Assembly: GCF_014201195.1 (NCBI RefSeq)
Contig: NZ_JACHDS010000001.1
Coordinates: 5,394,001-5,458,000 of the forward strand
DNA from: Nocardiopsis mwathae
GTDB taxonomy: Bacteria; Actinomycetota; Actinomycetes; Streptosporangiales; Streptosporangiaceae
DNA length: 64,000 bases
Direction of reading: 5' to 3'
The notes under the pieces were generated by a model. That model searched no databases. It was not told the origin of the DNA and saw nothing but the letters and a program-made list of their open reading frames with translations. This document shows positions 1 to 7,702 of this stretch, in pieces; the stretch's first letter is position 1, and each line of letters opens with the position of its first letter. Position numbers and translations under genes: made by a program.

Positions 1-45
1 GTGATCCCGGCCGAGCGTCCTGCGTTTCGCCCGCCTCTCCGACGC

Positions 46-1749
46 TCAGGACAGGCCGGTGATCTCCCCGTCCTCGTCGAGGTCGATGCCGTAGGCCGCG
101 GGCGAGCTGCCCAGCCCCGGCATGGTCTGCATCGTCCCGCAGATCAGGTAGACGTACCCGGCGCCCGCCGCCGGGCGGGCCTCCCGGACGGGCAGGGTCC
201 AGCCGGTGGGCGCACCGCGCAGGGACGGGTCGGCGGACAGCGACAGGTGCGTCTTGGCGATGCACACCGGTAGCTGCCCCAGGCCGTTGCGCTCGCAGGC
301 CCGGACCTGGCGCTCGGCCGCCTCGGAGAACTCGGCGCCGTCGGCACCGTAGACGCTGCGCGCCACCGCCTCCACCTTGTCCCGGATCGGGGCGTCCTCG
401 GGGTAGAGGGGCGCGTAGGCGGAGGGCTCTTCGGCCGCTTCGGCCACGGCCCGCGCCAGGTCCTCGGCTCCCCGGCCGCCTTCGGCGACGTTCGTGCACA
501 CCGCGCTGCGCGCCCCGGACTCGGCCGCGATCCGGCGCACCTCCTCCAGCTCCGAGGCGTGGTCGGTGGGGAAGGCGTTGATCGCGACGACCGGGGACAC
601 CCCGTGCAGGCGGCAGTTCTCGATCTGCTTGACGAGGTTGGGCGCGCCCGCGCGGACGTCGTCCGGGGACTCCTGCAGCATCTCCTCGGGGAGCGGGCGT
701 CCGGCGGCCACCGCGTGGCGGCCCGAGTGGGCCTTGAGCGCCCGGACGGTCGCCACCACGACGGCGGCGTCGGGGGCCTCGCCCGACACGCGGCACTTGA
801 TGTTGAAGAAGCGCTCCGCCCCCATGTCGGCACCGAACCCGGCCTCGGTGACCAGGAAGTCGCCGCAGCGCAGCCCGATGAGGTCGGCGATCACCGAGGA
901 GTTGCCGGTGGCGATGTTGCCGAACGGTCCGGTGTGCACCAGGACCGGGGTGTGCTCCAGCGTCTGCAGCAGGTTGGGCTTGACCGCCTCGCTCAGGACC
1001 GCCGCCATGGACCCGGCGCCGCCGATCTGCTCGGCGGTCACCGGCTTGCCCGCGCGGCTGCCGGCCACGATGATGCGCCCCAGCCGCGCGCGCATGTCGC
1101 GCGTGGAGGAGGACAGCGAGAGCAGCGCCATGACCTCGGACGCGGCCGTGATGTCGAAGCCGGTCTGGCGGGGCACGCCGTCGACCCGGCGGCCCAGGCC
1201 GGTGATGACGGAGCGCAGGGAGCGGTCGTTGACGTCGAGTACCCGCCGCCAGGAGATGTTGTGCGGGTCGATGTCCAGTGCGTTGTCCCGGTAGAGGTGG
1301 TTGTCCACGAGCGCGGCCAGCAGGTTGTGGGCAGCACCGACCGCGTGGATGTCGCCGGTCAGGTGCAGGTTGAGCCGCTCCATCGGCACGACCTGGCTGT
1401 AGCCGCCGCCGGCCGCGCCGCCCTTGATCCCGAAGACGGGGCCCATGGAGGGCTGGCGCAGCGCGATGGAGGTGCGGTGGCCGATGCGGTTGAGCCCGTC
1501 GCCGAGTCCGACCGTGATGGTGGTCTTGCCCTCGCCCAGTGGGGTCGGGGTCACCGCGGTCACGACGACGTACCGGGCGCGCGGGCGCGCGGCGAGCTCG
1601 GTGAGCGCGGACAGGCGGATCTTGGCGACGTGGTCGCCGTAGGGTTCGAGCAGCTCAGGCGGGAGACCCATGCGTTCGGCGACGCTCGTGAGCGGTTCCG
1701 GCGCCGCGTCGCGGGCGATCTCCAGGTCGGTCGGGATACGCAACGACAT
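46..1749 (-). CDS. fhs: Formate--tetrahydrofolate ligase
   Basis: Catalyses ATP-dependent formylation of tetrahydrofolate to 10-formyl-THF in cytosolic one-carbon metabolism. The 567-residue length matches the family (about 555-560). The P-loop motif TPLGEGKTT is at about residues 69-77, and the C-terminal GTMQTMPGLGSSPAA segment is typical. The frame is open far upstream to 2052, but the family N-terminus begins at the ATG at 1749 with a G-rich ribosome site just upstream, so I chose that start. It is a single gene and the neighbouring Nudix genes give no functional link. The call is safe; the start is likely. Confidence 0.95.
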   Translation of the reverse strand: MSLRIPTDLEIARDAAPEPLTSVAERMGLPPELLEPYGDHVAKIRLSALTELAARPRARYVVVTAVTPTPLGEGKTTITVGLGDGLNRIGHRTSIALRQPSMGPVFGIKGGAAGGGYSQVVPMERLNLHLTGDIHAVGAAHNLLAALVDNHLYRDNALDIDPHNISWRRVLDVNDRSLRSVITGLGRRVDGVPRQTGFDITAASEVMALLSLSSSTRDMRARLGRIIVAGSRAGKPVTAEQIGGAGSMAAVLSEAVKPNLLQTLEHTPVLVHTGPFGNIATGNSSVIADLIGLRCGDFLVTEAGFGADMGAERFFNIKCRVSGEAPDAAVVVATVRALKAHSGRHAVAAGRPLPEEMLQESPDDVRAGAPNLVKQIENCRLHGVSPVVAINAFPTDHASELEEVRRIAAESGARSAVCTNVAEGGRGAEDLARAVAEAAEEPSAYAPLYPEDAPIRDKVEAVARSVYGADGAEFSEAAERQVRACERNGLGQLPVCIAKTHLSLSADPSLRGAPTGWTLPVREARPAAGAGYVYLICGTMQTMPGLGSSPAAYGIDLDEDGEITGLS

Positions 1750-2055
1750 CAACCCCCAGCGGCCCCTCGCCCCAGCGGGACACTGCCCTCCCGGCCTGAC
1801 ACGCGGGACGAGGAACCCGACGTTGGACTGTAGGAGAACCTGCACCCACATTGTCGACGAGAGTTGGGTATGGCGCAACCAGTTTCGTATGGCGCAATGA
1901 TCGGTCCACCTTGGGCACGGTGAAGGGACCTGTGGAGCGTGGACGAGGCGAACCCGCACGGCAGGGCAGAGACCGGGAGTCAGACGGTCGCGCACTCGGC
2001 GAGTGAGGAGGATGGATCGGCCGGGAGGCTGGACACTGAGCCCCCTGGACACTGG
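1750..2055. promoter_or_regulatory. fhs upstream region with an 11-bp direct repeat
   Basis: The 306 bases between fhs and the next minus-strand gene hold no convincing gene. They contain GTATGGCGCAA twice, at 1868-1878 and 1887-1897, 19 bases apart (about two helical turns). Read in the direction of fhs this is TTGCGCCATAC twice. It may be a repressor or activator site or part of the fhs promoter. That role is inferred only from position and repetition. Confidence 0.4.
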
Positions 2056-2532
2056 TCAGCCGATGTAGGGAGTACTCCGGCCGTCGAGTGCGTGGGTGAT
2101 CCGCAGGCACATGGAGGCATGCACCTGATAGCCATCGATCTCGGCGGGCGGGATCCAGGTGACTTCGGATGACTCGCTGCTCGGCGTCGGCTGACCCCCT
2201 GTTGCACGGGCAGAGAACACGAATGAGCATTCCTGGCGGCACTCGCCATCGCTGGTGTAGTAGACGACGTGGTTGGGATCGGTGTAGATGCCGACAAGCC
2301 CGGTGATCTCGCAGCGAATGCCGGTCTCCTCCAGGACCTCGCGGACGCCTGCATCGGCGAGTCGTTCGCCGATGTCCATGGCTCCCCCGGGCATGGCCCA
2401 GTTGCCGTTGTCGGTCCGGCGGATCATCAGAAGATCCCCGGAGTCGTTGAACACCGCGACGTTCACGGACGGCACGATGCTGTTGGGCTTCGGCGCGTTC
2501 GGATCGTTCAGGTAGTCGATGCGGCGTCCCAC
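2056..2532 (-). CDS. Nudix hydrolase (Pif-like paralogue of the AICE gene at 26743)
   Basis: A 158-residue Nudix pyrophosphohydrolase. The complete Nudix box G-x5-E-x7-REVLEETG is visible as GGAMDIGE...REVLEETG. I chose the GTG at 2532 because AAGGA lies about 10 bases upstream and because the paralogue at 26743-27216 starts at the same point with the same opening (GxRIDYxNDPxAP). The frame is open 34 codons further upstream, without support. The two proteins share the NSxVPSVNV, RRxDNxNWAxPGGAxDxGE and IxCEITG stretches. The paralogue sits in a pSAM2-type element, where the Nudix protein Pif gives transfer immunity, so this copy may be a remnant of a related element. The substrate is unknown. 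Confidence 0.85.
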   Translation of the reverse strand: MGRRIDYLNDPNAPKPNSIVPSVNVAVFNDSGDLLMIRRTDNGNWAMPGGAMDIGERLADAGVREVLEETGIRCEITGLVGIYTDPNHVVYYTSDGECRQECSFVFSARATGGQPTPSSESSEVTWIPPAEIDGYQVHASMCLRITHALDGRSTPYIG

Positions 2533-2616
2533 AGGCCTCGTGTCCTTCCCTGTCGGCGATCGGGCTCCCGGAGTCGCCCAACCGTGAAGCGAGTTCCGCT
2601 GGTGACCCTCCGTCGG

Positions 2617-2633
2617 TGTATGAGTCTCATACA
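2617..2633. promoter_or_regulatory. Perfect 8-bp palindrome upstream of the Nudix gene
   Basis: TGTATGAG-T-CTCATACA is a perfect inverted repeat with a one-base centre. It lies about 85 bases upstream of the GTG start of the minus-strand Nudix gene. Size and symmetry fit a dimeric repressor operator, for example of GntR type. The regulator is not identified. Confidence 0.45.
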
Positions 2634-2659
2634 TTTCGGTTCGTTGGCGCGGAGTTTGA

Positions 2660-3133
2660 TCAGCCTGTGATGTGCTCGCCGTGTTCGAGGTAGCGGGTGC
2701 CGCTTTCGCTGCGGGCCTCGGCCGCCTGGACGATGCGGCGGGCCAGGCGCGGGATGGTCGCCTCGTGGATCGTGCTGATGTCGTGGAACTCGTAGCCGGT
2801 CAGCTCCTGAGGCGCCAGCTGGATCTTGTCGCGGTGTACCTGGTCGATCACGCCTCCCTCGAAGATGAACAGCTGCTTGTCGCCCTCCTTGGGGTTGGGC
2901 GCCCAGTCCGTCACGAGCAACCTGCCGATCGGGAGCTCGATACCGAGTTCTTCCCGGACTTCGCGTGCTGCGGCTTGTCTCGGCGTCTCGCCGTGTTCGA
3001 TGTAGCCGCCCGGGATATCGCGATAGTCCTTGTAGGAGGGGATGACCATGAGGACGCGGTCCCTGCCGTCGAAGAACAGGACACCGGCGGCGGCCCTGGG
3101 ACGTGCGAAGTTCTCGGGCGGATCAGTCGTCAC
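2660..3133 (-). CDS. Nudix hydrolase
   Basis: A 157-residue Nudix hydrolase with the full signature GGYIEHGE...REVREELG. It is not a close relative of the other two Nudix proteins here, since its N-terminus and the DYRDIPGGY region differ. The GTG at 3133 (protein starting VTTDPPENF) is chosen because the fold begins shortly after it; an upstream in-frame start at 3250 would add an arginine-rich, non-conserved extension. Nearby minus-strand genes do not suggest a pathway. Its role could be nucleotide-pool sanitation or hydrolysis of a nucleoside diphosphate derivative. Confidence 0.85.
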   Translation of the reverse strand: MTTDPPENFARPRAAAGVLFFDGRDRVLMVIPSYKDYRDIPGGYIEHGETPRQAAAREVREELGIELPIGRLLVTDWAPNPKEGDKQLFIFEGGVIDQVHRDKIQLAPQELTGYEFHDISTIHEATIPRLARRIVQAAEARSESGTRYLEHGEHITG

Positions 3134-3376
3134 CCTCGCGACTCTAGGGATCGACGACAGGAGCTTCCTACGGAGTGCGAGCGAAGTCGACTGCTGGTCG
3201 TGCCTCCCCGACGTGTGGAGCGGCGTTCGTAGGACGAACGGCCGTGCCATGACGTGATGGTGCGCCTGTTCCGCGGGGTGCTTCTCGGCGTGAAGCAGCT
3301 GCGCCAGGGCATCTGCCTGCTGGTTCCTGTGTAGATGCGCGTGCGCAACCTCGAATGCGGGGGACCAAGTAGCGGG

Positions 3377-3772
3377 TCACGTTCCGGCTCCGTCGTGCGG
3401 TGCAGGGGCGCTGTCGCCGATGGCCACACGGGAGTCGCACGTTCGGTCGGCGAGTTCGTCGCTGTGGGTGGCGAGCAGGACCGCGGCCCCGTCCTCTCGT
3501 GCTTCTTCGACGAGTGTGACGAGAGTCGCGCGGGCGTCGGCATCGAGGTGCCGCTCGGGGTCGTCGAGTACGACCAGCCGCGCCGGCGGGCGCACAAGGA
3601 GCCCGGCGATGAGCGTGAGCTGCTGCAGCCCCTTCGAGAGCCGCCCGTAGCCCAGGCGGATGCCTGCCTCTTCGCCGACATCGTTGACTTTCCTTGCGAG
3701 TTCCTCGCCGCTGAGTCCGGCCTCGCTGATCGCGTGCCGCAGTTCGAGGTTGGGGCGTTGCACCGTAGCCAT
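3377..3772 (-). pseudogene. Chimeric fragment: HTH N-terminus fused to an ABC ATPase C-terminus
   Basis: A 131-residue frame opening at an ATG at 3772 behind GGGGAG. Roughly the first 42 residues ([20 protein letters not shown]...) resemble the helix-turn-helix start of XRE-type regulators. From the motif [11 protein letters not shown] onward the protein is almost identical to the C-terminal part of the ABC ATPase at 12011-12676, through signature, Walker B, H-loop and stop codon. Walker A is absent, so it cannot be a working ATPase. DNA identity to 12011-12290 is very high, indicating recent duplication or recombination between the two loci. It is in frame and may be expressed, but it looks like a recombination product. 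Confidence 0.6.
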
Positions 3773-4000
3773 CTCCCCGGAAACCGCGGCCCGAGGCTGT
3801 TCCCGCTGGACCGTGCGCAGCGTGTCGTCCGTCAATTTCGCGATGGAAATAGACGTCGCCGCCTGCCTCTGATCCTTGGCATCGCTTCCGCGATCTGTGA
3901 CATTAATGACAGAATCCGTACTTTCCCAATGGGCGTACGACGCCCAAGGCCAGGAAAGTCTGGCCCGGGAGTCACGGCTCGCTTCCATACGGAGGCACGC
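3773..4000. promoter_or_regulatory. Intergenic region between the chimeric fragment and ispH
   Basis: About 230 bases between divergent frames. They end in GGAGG at 3991-3995, which serves ispH at 4001. The stretch around 3895-3935 is locally AT-richer and could hold the promoter of the ispH operon. I see no gene or strong inverted repeat. Confidence 0.35.
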
Positions 4001-5014
4001 ATGCCAGACCCAGTCTTAGGCCCGGTCACCGCCCAATCCAGCCACCCGATAACAGAGGGAGATCCGAGAAAGGACGGAGGCTCGCCGCGCCGGGTTGTGC
4101 TGGCCGATCCTCGCTCCTACTGCGTGGGCGTGGAACGCGCGATCGAGATCGTTGAGCTCCTGCTGCGGGACCGGCCCGGACCCATTTATGTGCGCAAGCA
4201 GATCGTGCACAACTCCCACGTCGTGGCCGATCTGGCGTCGCATGGCGCGGTGTTCGTCGACGAGCTCGACGAGGTCCCGAGAGGGTCCACTGTGGTCTTC
4301 TCCGCCCACGGTGTCTCCCCCGCAGTGCGCGCTGCTGCCGAGCAGCGTCGGCTGGAGGTCGTCGATGCCACCTGCCCGCCGGTCACCAAGGTGCACGCCG
4401 AGGTCCGCCGGCTCGCCGGACGCGGCGACACGGTGGTGCTGATTGGCCACGCCGACCATGAAGAGGTCGAGGGCACCCTGGGCGAGGCTCCCGAATCCAC
4501 CGTCCTGATCGAGACCCCCGAGGACGTGGACCGGCTGGAGGTGGCCGATCCCGAGAAGGTGTCATACCTGACCCAGACCACCCTGGCGGTCGACGAGACA
4601 CAGGAGGTCATCGAGGCGCTGCGCGAGCGCTTCCCCGCGCTGCGCGGCCCTGGGTCCGAGGACATCTGCTATGCCACAACCAACCGGCAGAACGCTGTGG
4701 AGGCCGTGGCCGAAGATGCCGATGTGGTGCTGGTGGTCGGCTCGGCCAACTCCTCCAACTCCGTGCGGCTGGCCGAACTCGCCCGACGCCTGGGGACCCC
4801 TGCCTATCTCATCGACTCCGCCCGCGACATCGATCCCGACTGGGTGGCCGACACTCACAGGGTCGCGGTGTCGGCAGGTGCCTCAGCCCCGCCCCGGCTC
4901 GTTGAGGAGGTGATCGAGGCCTTGGCCGGGCTCGGACCGGTGGATGTCCATGAGCATTCGGTGGCCACGGAGGACGTGCTCTTCGCTCTGCCCCGGAAGG
5001 TGCGCGAGCAATGA
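4001..5014 (+). CDS. ispH: 4-hydroxy-3-methylbut-2-enyl diphosphate reductase (IspH/LytB)
   Basis: Last enzyme of the MEP isoprenoid pathway; an Fe-S protein that makes IPP and DMAPP from HMBPP. The 337-residue protein has the three cluster-binding cysteines at about C41 ([10 protein letters not shown]), C125 ([10 protein letters not shown]) and C223 (ICYATTNRQ), plus the [10 protein letters not shown] segment. The start is the ATG at 4001 with GGAGG six bases upstream. It overlaps the truncated ispG-like gene (ATGATGA) and precedes terpene cyclase genes. This is therefore probably a pathway-dedicated extra copy raising precursor supply rather than the housekeeping gene. That reading is inference; the enzyme call is firm. 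Confidence 0.95.
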   Translation: MPDPVLGPVTAQSSHPITEGDPRKDGGSPRRVVLADPRSYCVGVERAIEIVELLLRDRPGPIYVRKQIVHNSHVVADLASHGAVFVDELDEVPRGSTVVFSAHGVSPAVRAAAEQRRLEVVDATCPPVTKVHAEVRRLAGRGDTVVLIGHADHEEVEGTLGEAPESTVLIETPEDVDRLEVADPEKVSYLTQTTLAVDETQEVIEALRERFPALRGPGSEDICYATTNRQNAVEAVAEDADVVLVVGSANSSNSVRLAELARRLGTPAYLIDSARDIDPDWVADTHRVAVSAGASAPPRLVEEVIEALAGLGPVDVHEHSVATEDVLFALPRKVREQ

Positions 5015-5628
5015 TGATCAGCTCTCAACCCCCCTGCCCCCCGTTGACCGGCAATATCGAGGTCCAAGGCGCCGTGCGGGCGGCTTCCCCTGAGTGCCTG
5101 GACGATCTCGCCGCCCGTATCCGGGCCTTTCTGGTGGACCGGGTGTGCCGGACAGGCAAGTCAGCGGTCGCCTTCGGGGTGCTGCTGGCCCAAGGCATCG
5201 GCGACACCATCCGGGTCTCCCTGTCCGCGCCGCCGGCCGAGGAGTTGACCACCGGCACGTCCATACTGGAAGCCCTGGGCCTACGCGAGCGCCGTCCGGA
5301 AATCGTCTCCTGCCCCTCCTGCGGCCGGTCCCAGGTCGACGTCTACCGGCTGGCCAACCAGGTCACCGCCGCCTTCGATGGGTTCCCTTTCCCGCTGCGC
5401 GTAGCCGTCATGGGCTGCGTGGTCAACGGCCCCGGCGAGGCCCGCGAAGCCGACATCGGCGTGTCCTGCGGCAATGGCAAAGGCCAGATCTTCGTCAAGG
5501 GCAAGGCCATCCGGACGGTCCCGGAGTCCAAGATCGTCGAGACCCTCCTCGAAGAGACCCTCGCCCTGGCCCCGGACTCCGCCGCGGAGGCTGCAGAGAG
5601 TTCCGGCCAAGAGGGAAGCGGGAGCTGA
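5011..5628 (+). CDS. IspG (GcpE) C-terminal Fe-S domain, stand-alone
   Basis: A 205-residue protein matching only the C-terminal part of IspG (full length about 385). The segment [20 protein letters not shown] leads into the Fe-S domain with C101 and C104 (CPSCGRSQ), C136 ([10 protein letters not shown]) and E143, the usual cluster ligands. Most of the TIM barrel that binds the cyclodiphosphate substrate is missing; the first 45 or so residues are a short unrelated or barrel-derived stretch. It overlaps ispH by 4 bases and is clean in frame with a normal stop. It cannot be a complete IspG. It may be a decaying deletion product, or an accessory Fe-S or electron-transfer domain. Confidence 0.8.
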   Translation: MMISSQPPCPPLTGNIEVQGAVRAASPECLDDLAARIRAFLVDRVCRTGKSAVAFGVLLAQGIGDTIRVSLSAPPAEELTTGTSILEALGLRERRPEIVSCPSCGRSQVDVYRLANQVTAAFDGFPFPLRVAVMGCVVNGPGEAREADIGVSCGNGKGQIFVKGKAIRTVPESKIVETLLEETLALAPDSAAEAAESSGQEGSGS

Positions 5629-5636
5629 GAACGGAC

Positions 5637-6079
5637 ATGGACACCCAACTCGTCAAGCGCTCGCGCTATCCCTTCCCCACTCTGGTCAACGAGTACGCGT
5701 CGGCAATACAGGAGCCCACCGACCGGCACTGGATCGACGACGACTGCCGGGGCCTGGTCGCGTCCGACATCGCCGATGGATTCAAGAGGTCGCGCACGAC
5801 CTACACGCCCGCCTGCTTCTTCCCCATGGCGACATGGGAGCGGCTGCTGCCGCTTGCACGCGTGACACTGTCCCCCTTCCACCAGGACAACATCTATGAG
5901 CGCGCCACCCCCGAGCAGGTCAGACGGATCTGCGAGAGCACGATCGCCATCGACCGCGGACAACACACGCCCGACGAGGCAGGCGTGATACTCGGGGGCC
6001 TGATCGCCGTGGTCCGGTGCAAGGTCCGGCGGTTCGTCCCGGAGAGGCGACGGAGACCGTCGACGCCCCAAAGGCCCGT
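5637..6079 (+). pseudogene. Terpene synthase N-terminal remnant
   Basis: The frame begins MDTQLVKRSRYPFPTLVNEY at 5637 with a short ribosome site overlapping the preceding stop region. The first 120 or so residues read like the front half of a bacterial class I terpene synthase. A segment like [10 protein letters not shown] replaces the expected aromatic-DDxxD stretch, and [11 protein letters not shown] follows. After about 6020 the frame turns into arginine/proline-rich shadow sequence and similarity stops. No NSE triad follows. I read this as a 3'-truncated synthase fused to the ispH remnant downstream. The assignment rests on pattern only. Confidence 0.4.
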
Positions 6080-6345
6080 TTCCCAGCTCTCACGTCCCCG
6101 CCGAGCGGCGACATCCGCTACGCCACGCAGACCCGCCAGCACTCCCTCAAGCAGATGGCCTCCGAGGCCGACCTCGTGATCGTCGTCGGCTCCCGCAACT
6201 CCTCAAACGCCAAGCGGCTCGTCGAGGTCGCCCTCGATGCCGGAGCCGGAGCAGGGTACTTGGCCGACTGCGCCAGCGAGATCAAGGGATGTGGCTGGAG
6301 GGCGTGGTCACGGTCGGCGTCACCTCCGGCGCATGGACCCCCGAT
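6080..6345 (+). pseudogene. ispH C-terminal remnant with frameshift
   Basis: One frame encodes [40 protein letters not shown] and [12 protein letters not shown], a clear second copy of the IspH C-terminal domain. The conserved cluster cysteine of the xxCYATxNRQ motif is arginine here, so this copy could not bind the cluster properly. Near 6290 the similarity jumps to another frame ([15 protein letters not shown]), a frameshift. Only the C-terminal part exists. With the intact ispH at 4001 this indicates duplication followed by decay. Confidence 0.6.
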
Positions 6346-6455
6346 GGCTTTCGAACACCAACACTTCGCCCTGCACCGGAAGTTGACTGCTGCGGCTCCG
6401 CACAAATCCCGGCGCGGCGGTCTCGCCCGCAGCACACGACGCTTAAGGAATCGCC

Positions 6456-7544
6456 ATGATCATCGACCAGGACCTCAGCATCGAATTGCTGCATTTCGCC
6501 CTCCCGATCCCGTCGGCGATCAACCCCGAAGCGGAAAAGATCGCCGCCCACACCCAGGCATGGGTGCAGCACCACAACCTCGGTGGCACCCCCGAGAAGA
6601 ACCGTTCCGCCGCGATCGCCGGCGCCGACCTGACCATCCACGGATTCCCCGAGTCACGGGGGCCAGTCGCGACATTCCTGTCCGACTACAACGCGCTCGG
6701 ATACACCATGAACGACCACATCTACACAGACCCTCCCCACAGGGACCTGCACGACGTGGTTCGTGATGTGGTCTTCTGGGAGCGCATGTTGTATTTCCCG
6801 CACACCCACGTACCCGACGACATCACTCTCAGGGATGCCGTCCGTGACATCGCACGGCGTGTCCGTACAGATATCCCCGCCTCGGTCCAACAAGCATTCC
6901 TTACCGGTACGGCGCACTGGTGCTCCGCACTCGCATTGGAAAGCAGCATTTACGATCGCCATCACCCCATGTCAGTCAGTGAATACCTGCGCCTACGACA
7001 TGCTGTCATCGGCGATGCCGCCTTCAGCGGGGAAATCTGCGTGGGCAACACCACTGCGGTTCCCACAGAGGAATGGCACGACCCGGCGGTACGGGCGGTC
7101 ATACAGGCTGGAACTCTCATCTTCGGCCTGGACAACGACCGCTACTCCCAGATCAAGGACGTCACGCACCGGATTCACGTCAAGGACCGCACGCAGCACA
7201 CACGGCGGGACAACCTCATCACCGTCATGGCCCGCGAGAGTTCCAGGTCGACCCCGCAGGAAGTGGTTCGCGAGGCTGTGAGGCTGCGGGACCGTGTCTT
7301 CTCCGCCTACTTGCGACTACAACAGCGGGTCCGCCGCACCGCAAGCCCACCCCTCCAGCGTTTTCTGACCAGCATGGACTATTGCCTTGTCGGCCACATC
7401 ACGGTCGGCTGCGGTCCGCGGTACTTTCCAGACGGCCCGCCTCCTTTCACTATCTCCACCGAGATGCCCGACGTTCCACTCGGTGTTCCGCCGTATCCGT
7501 CCATCGCCTGGTGGTGGGACCACATCGACCACGACCACGCCTGA
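6456..7544 (+). CDS. Class I terpene synthase
   Basis: A 362-residue protein, a typical length for bacterial class I terpene cyclases, which ionise a prenyl diphosphate by metal-assisted loss of PPi. The NSE/DTE triad is visible as NDRYSQIKD at about 227-235. The aspartate-rich motif is non-canonical: [11 protein letters not shown] around residues 82-92, with N86 at the usual first Asp. The ATG at 6456 follows AAGGAA. It lies between MEP-type genes and the class II-type cyclase at 7703, so a two-step class II then class I cyclisation of GGPP or a related diphosphate is plausible. Substrate and product cannot be read from sequence. Confidence 0.82.
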   Translation: MIIDQDLSIELLHFALPIPSAINPEAEKIAAHTQAWVQHHNLGGTPEKNRSAAIAGADLTIHGFPESRGPVATFLSDYNALGYTMNDHIYTDPPHRDLHDVVRDVVFWERMLYFPHTHVPDDITLRDAVRDIARRVRTDIPASVQQAFLTGTAHWCSALALESSIYDRHHPMSVSEYLRLRHAVIGDAAFSGEICVGNTTAVPTEEWHDPAVRAVIQAGTLIFGLDNDRYSQIKDVTHRIHVKDRTQHTRRDNLITVMARESSRSTPQEVVREAVRLRDRVFSAYLRLQQRVRRTASPPLQRFLTSMDYCLVGHITVGCGPRYFPDGPPPFTISTEMPDVPLGVPPYPSIAWWWDHIDHDHA

Positions 7545-7702
7545 CCACGCACCGACCACGCACTGACCACGCAGCGACGGCACAGAGATCAAGCTCGCTG
7601 ACAGCCACTGCCCCGGGGCGGCCATCCCAGCACGCATTTTCCACGTTCCAAACCGGATCCCCACCACCCATTCGTCCCTACCTCGATCGAAAACGGTATC
7701 CG

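Noticed and set aside
559-1833. Long plus-strand open frame of 424 codons
   Set aside because: It is the reverse-strand shadow of fhs. Its composition (Val/Gly/Arg/His-rich) is typical of antisense frames in high-GC DNA, and fhs on the minus strand has clear family motifs.
3168-3440. Minus-strand 90-codon frame whose start resembles a frame at 12074
   Set aside because: The similarity arises from the duplicated ABC ATPase DNA being read out of frame; the real frame of the duplicate is 3377-3772.
6017-6766. A 249-codon frame as one intact gene
   Set aside because: Only its middle matches IspH, the similarity then changes frame near 6290, and the 3' part overlaps the terpene synthase gene in another frame. 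Annotated as a remnant.
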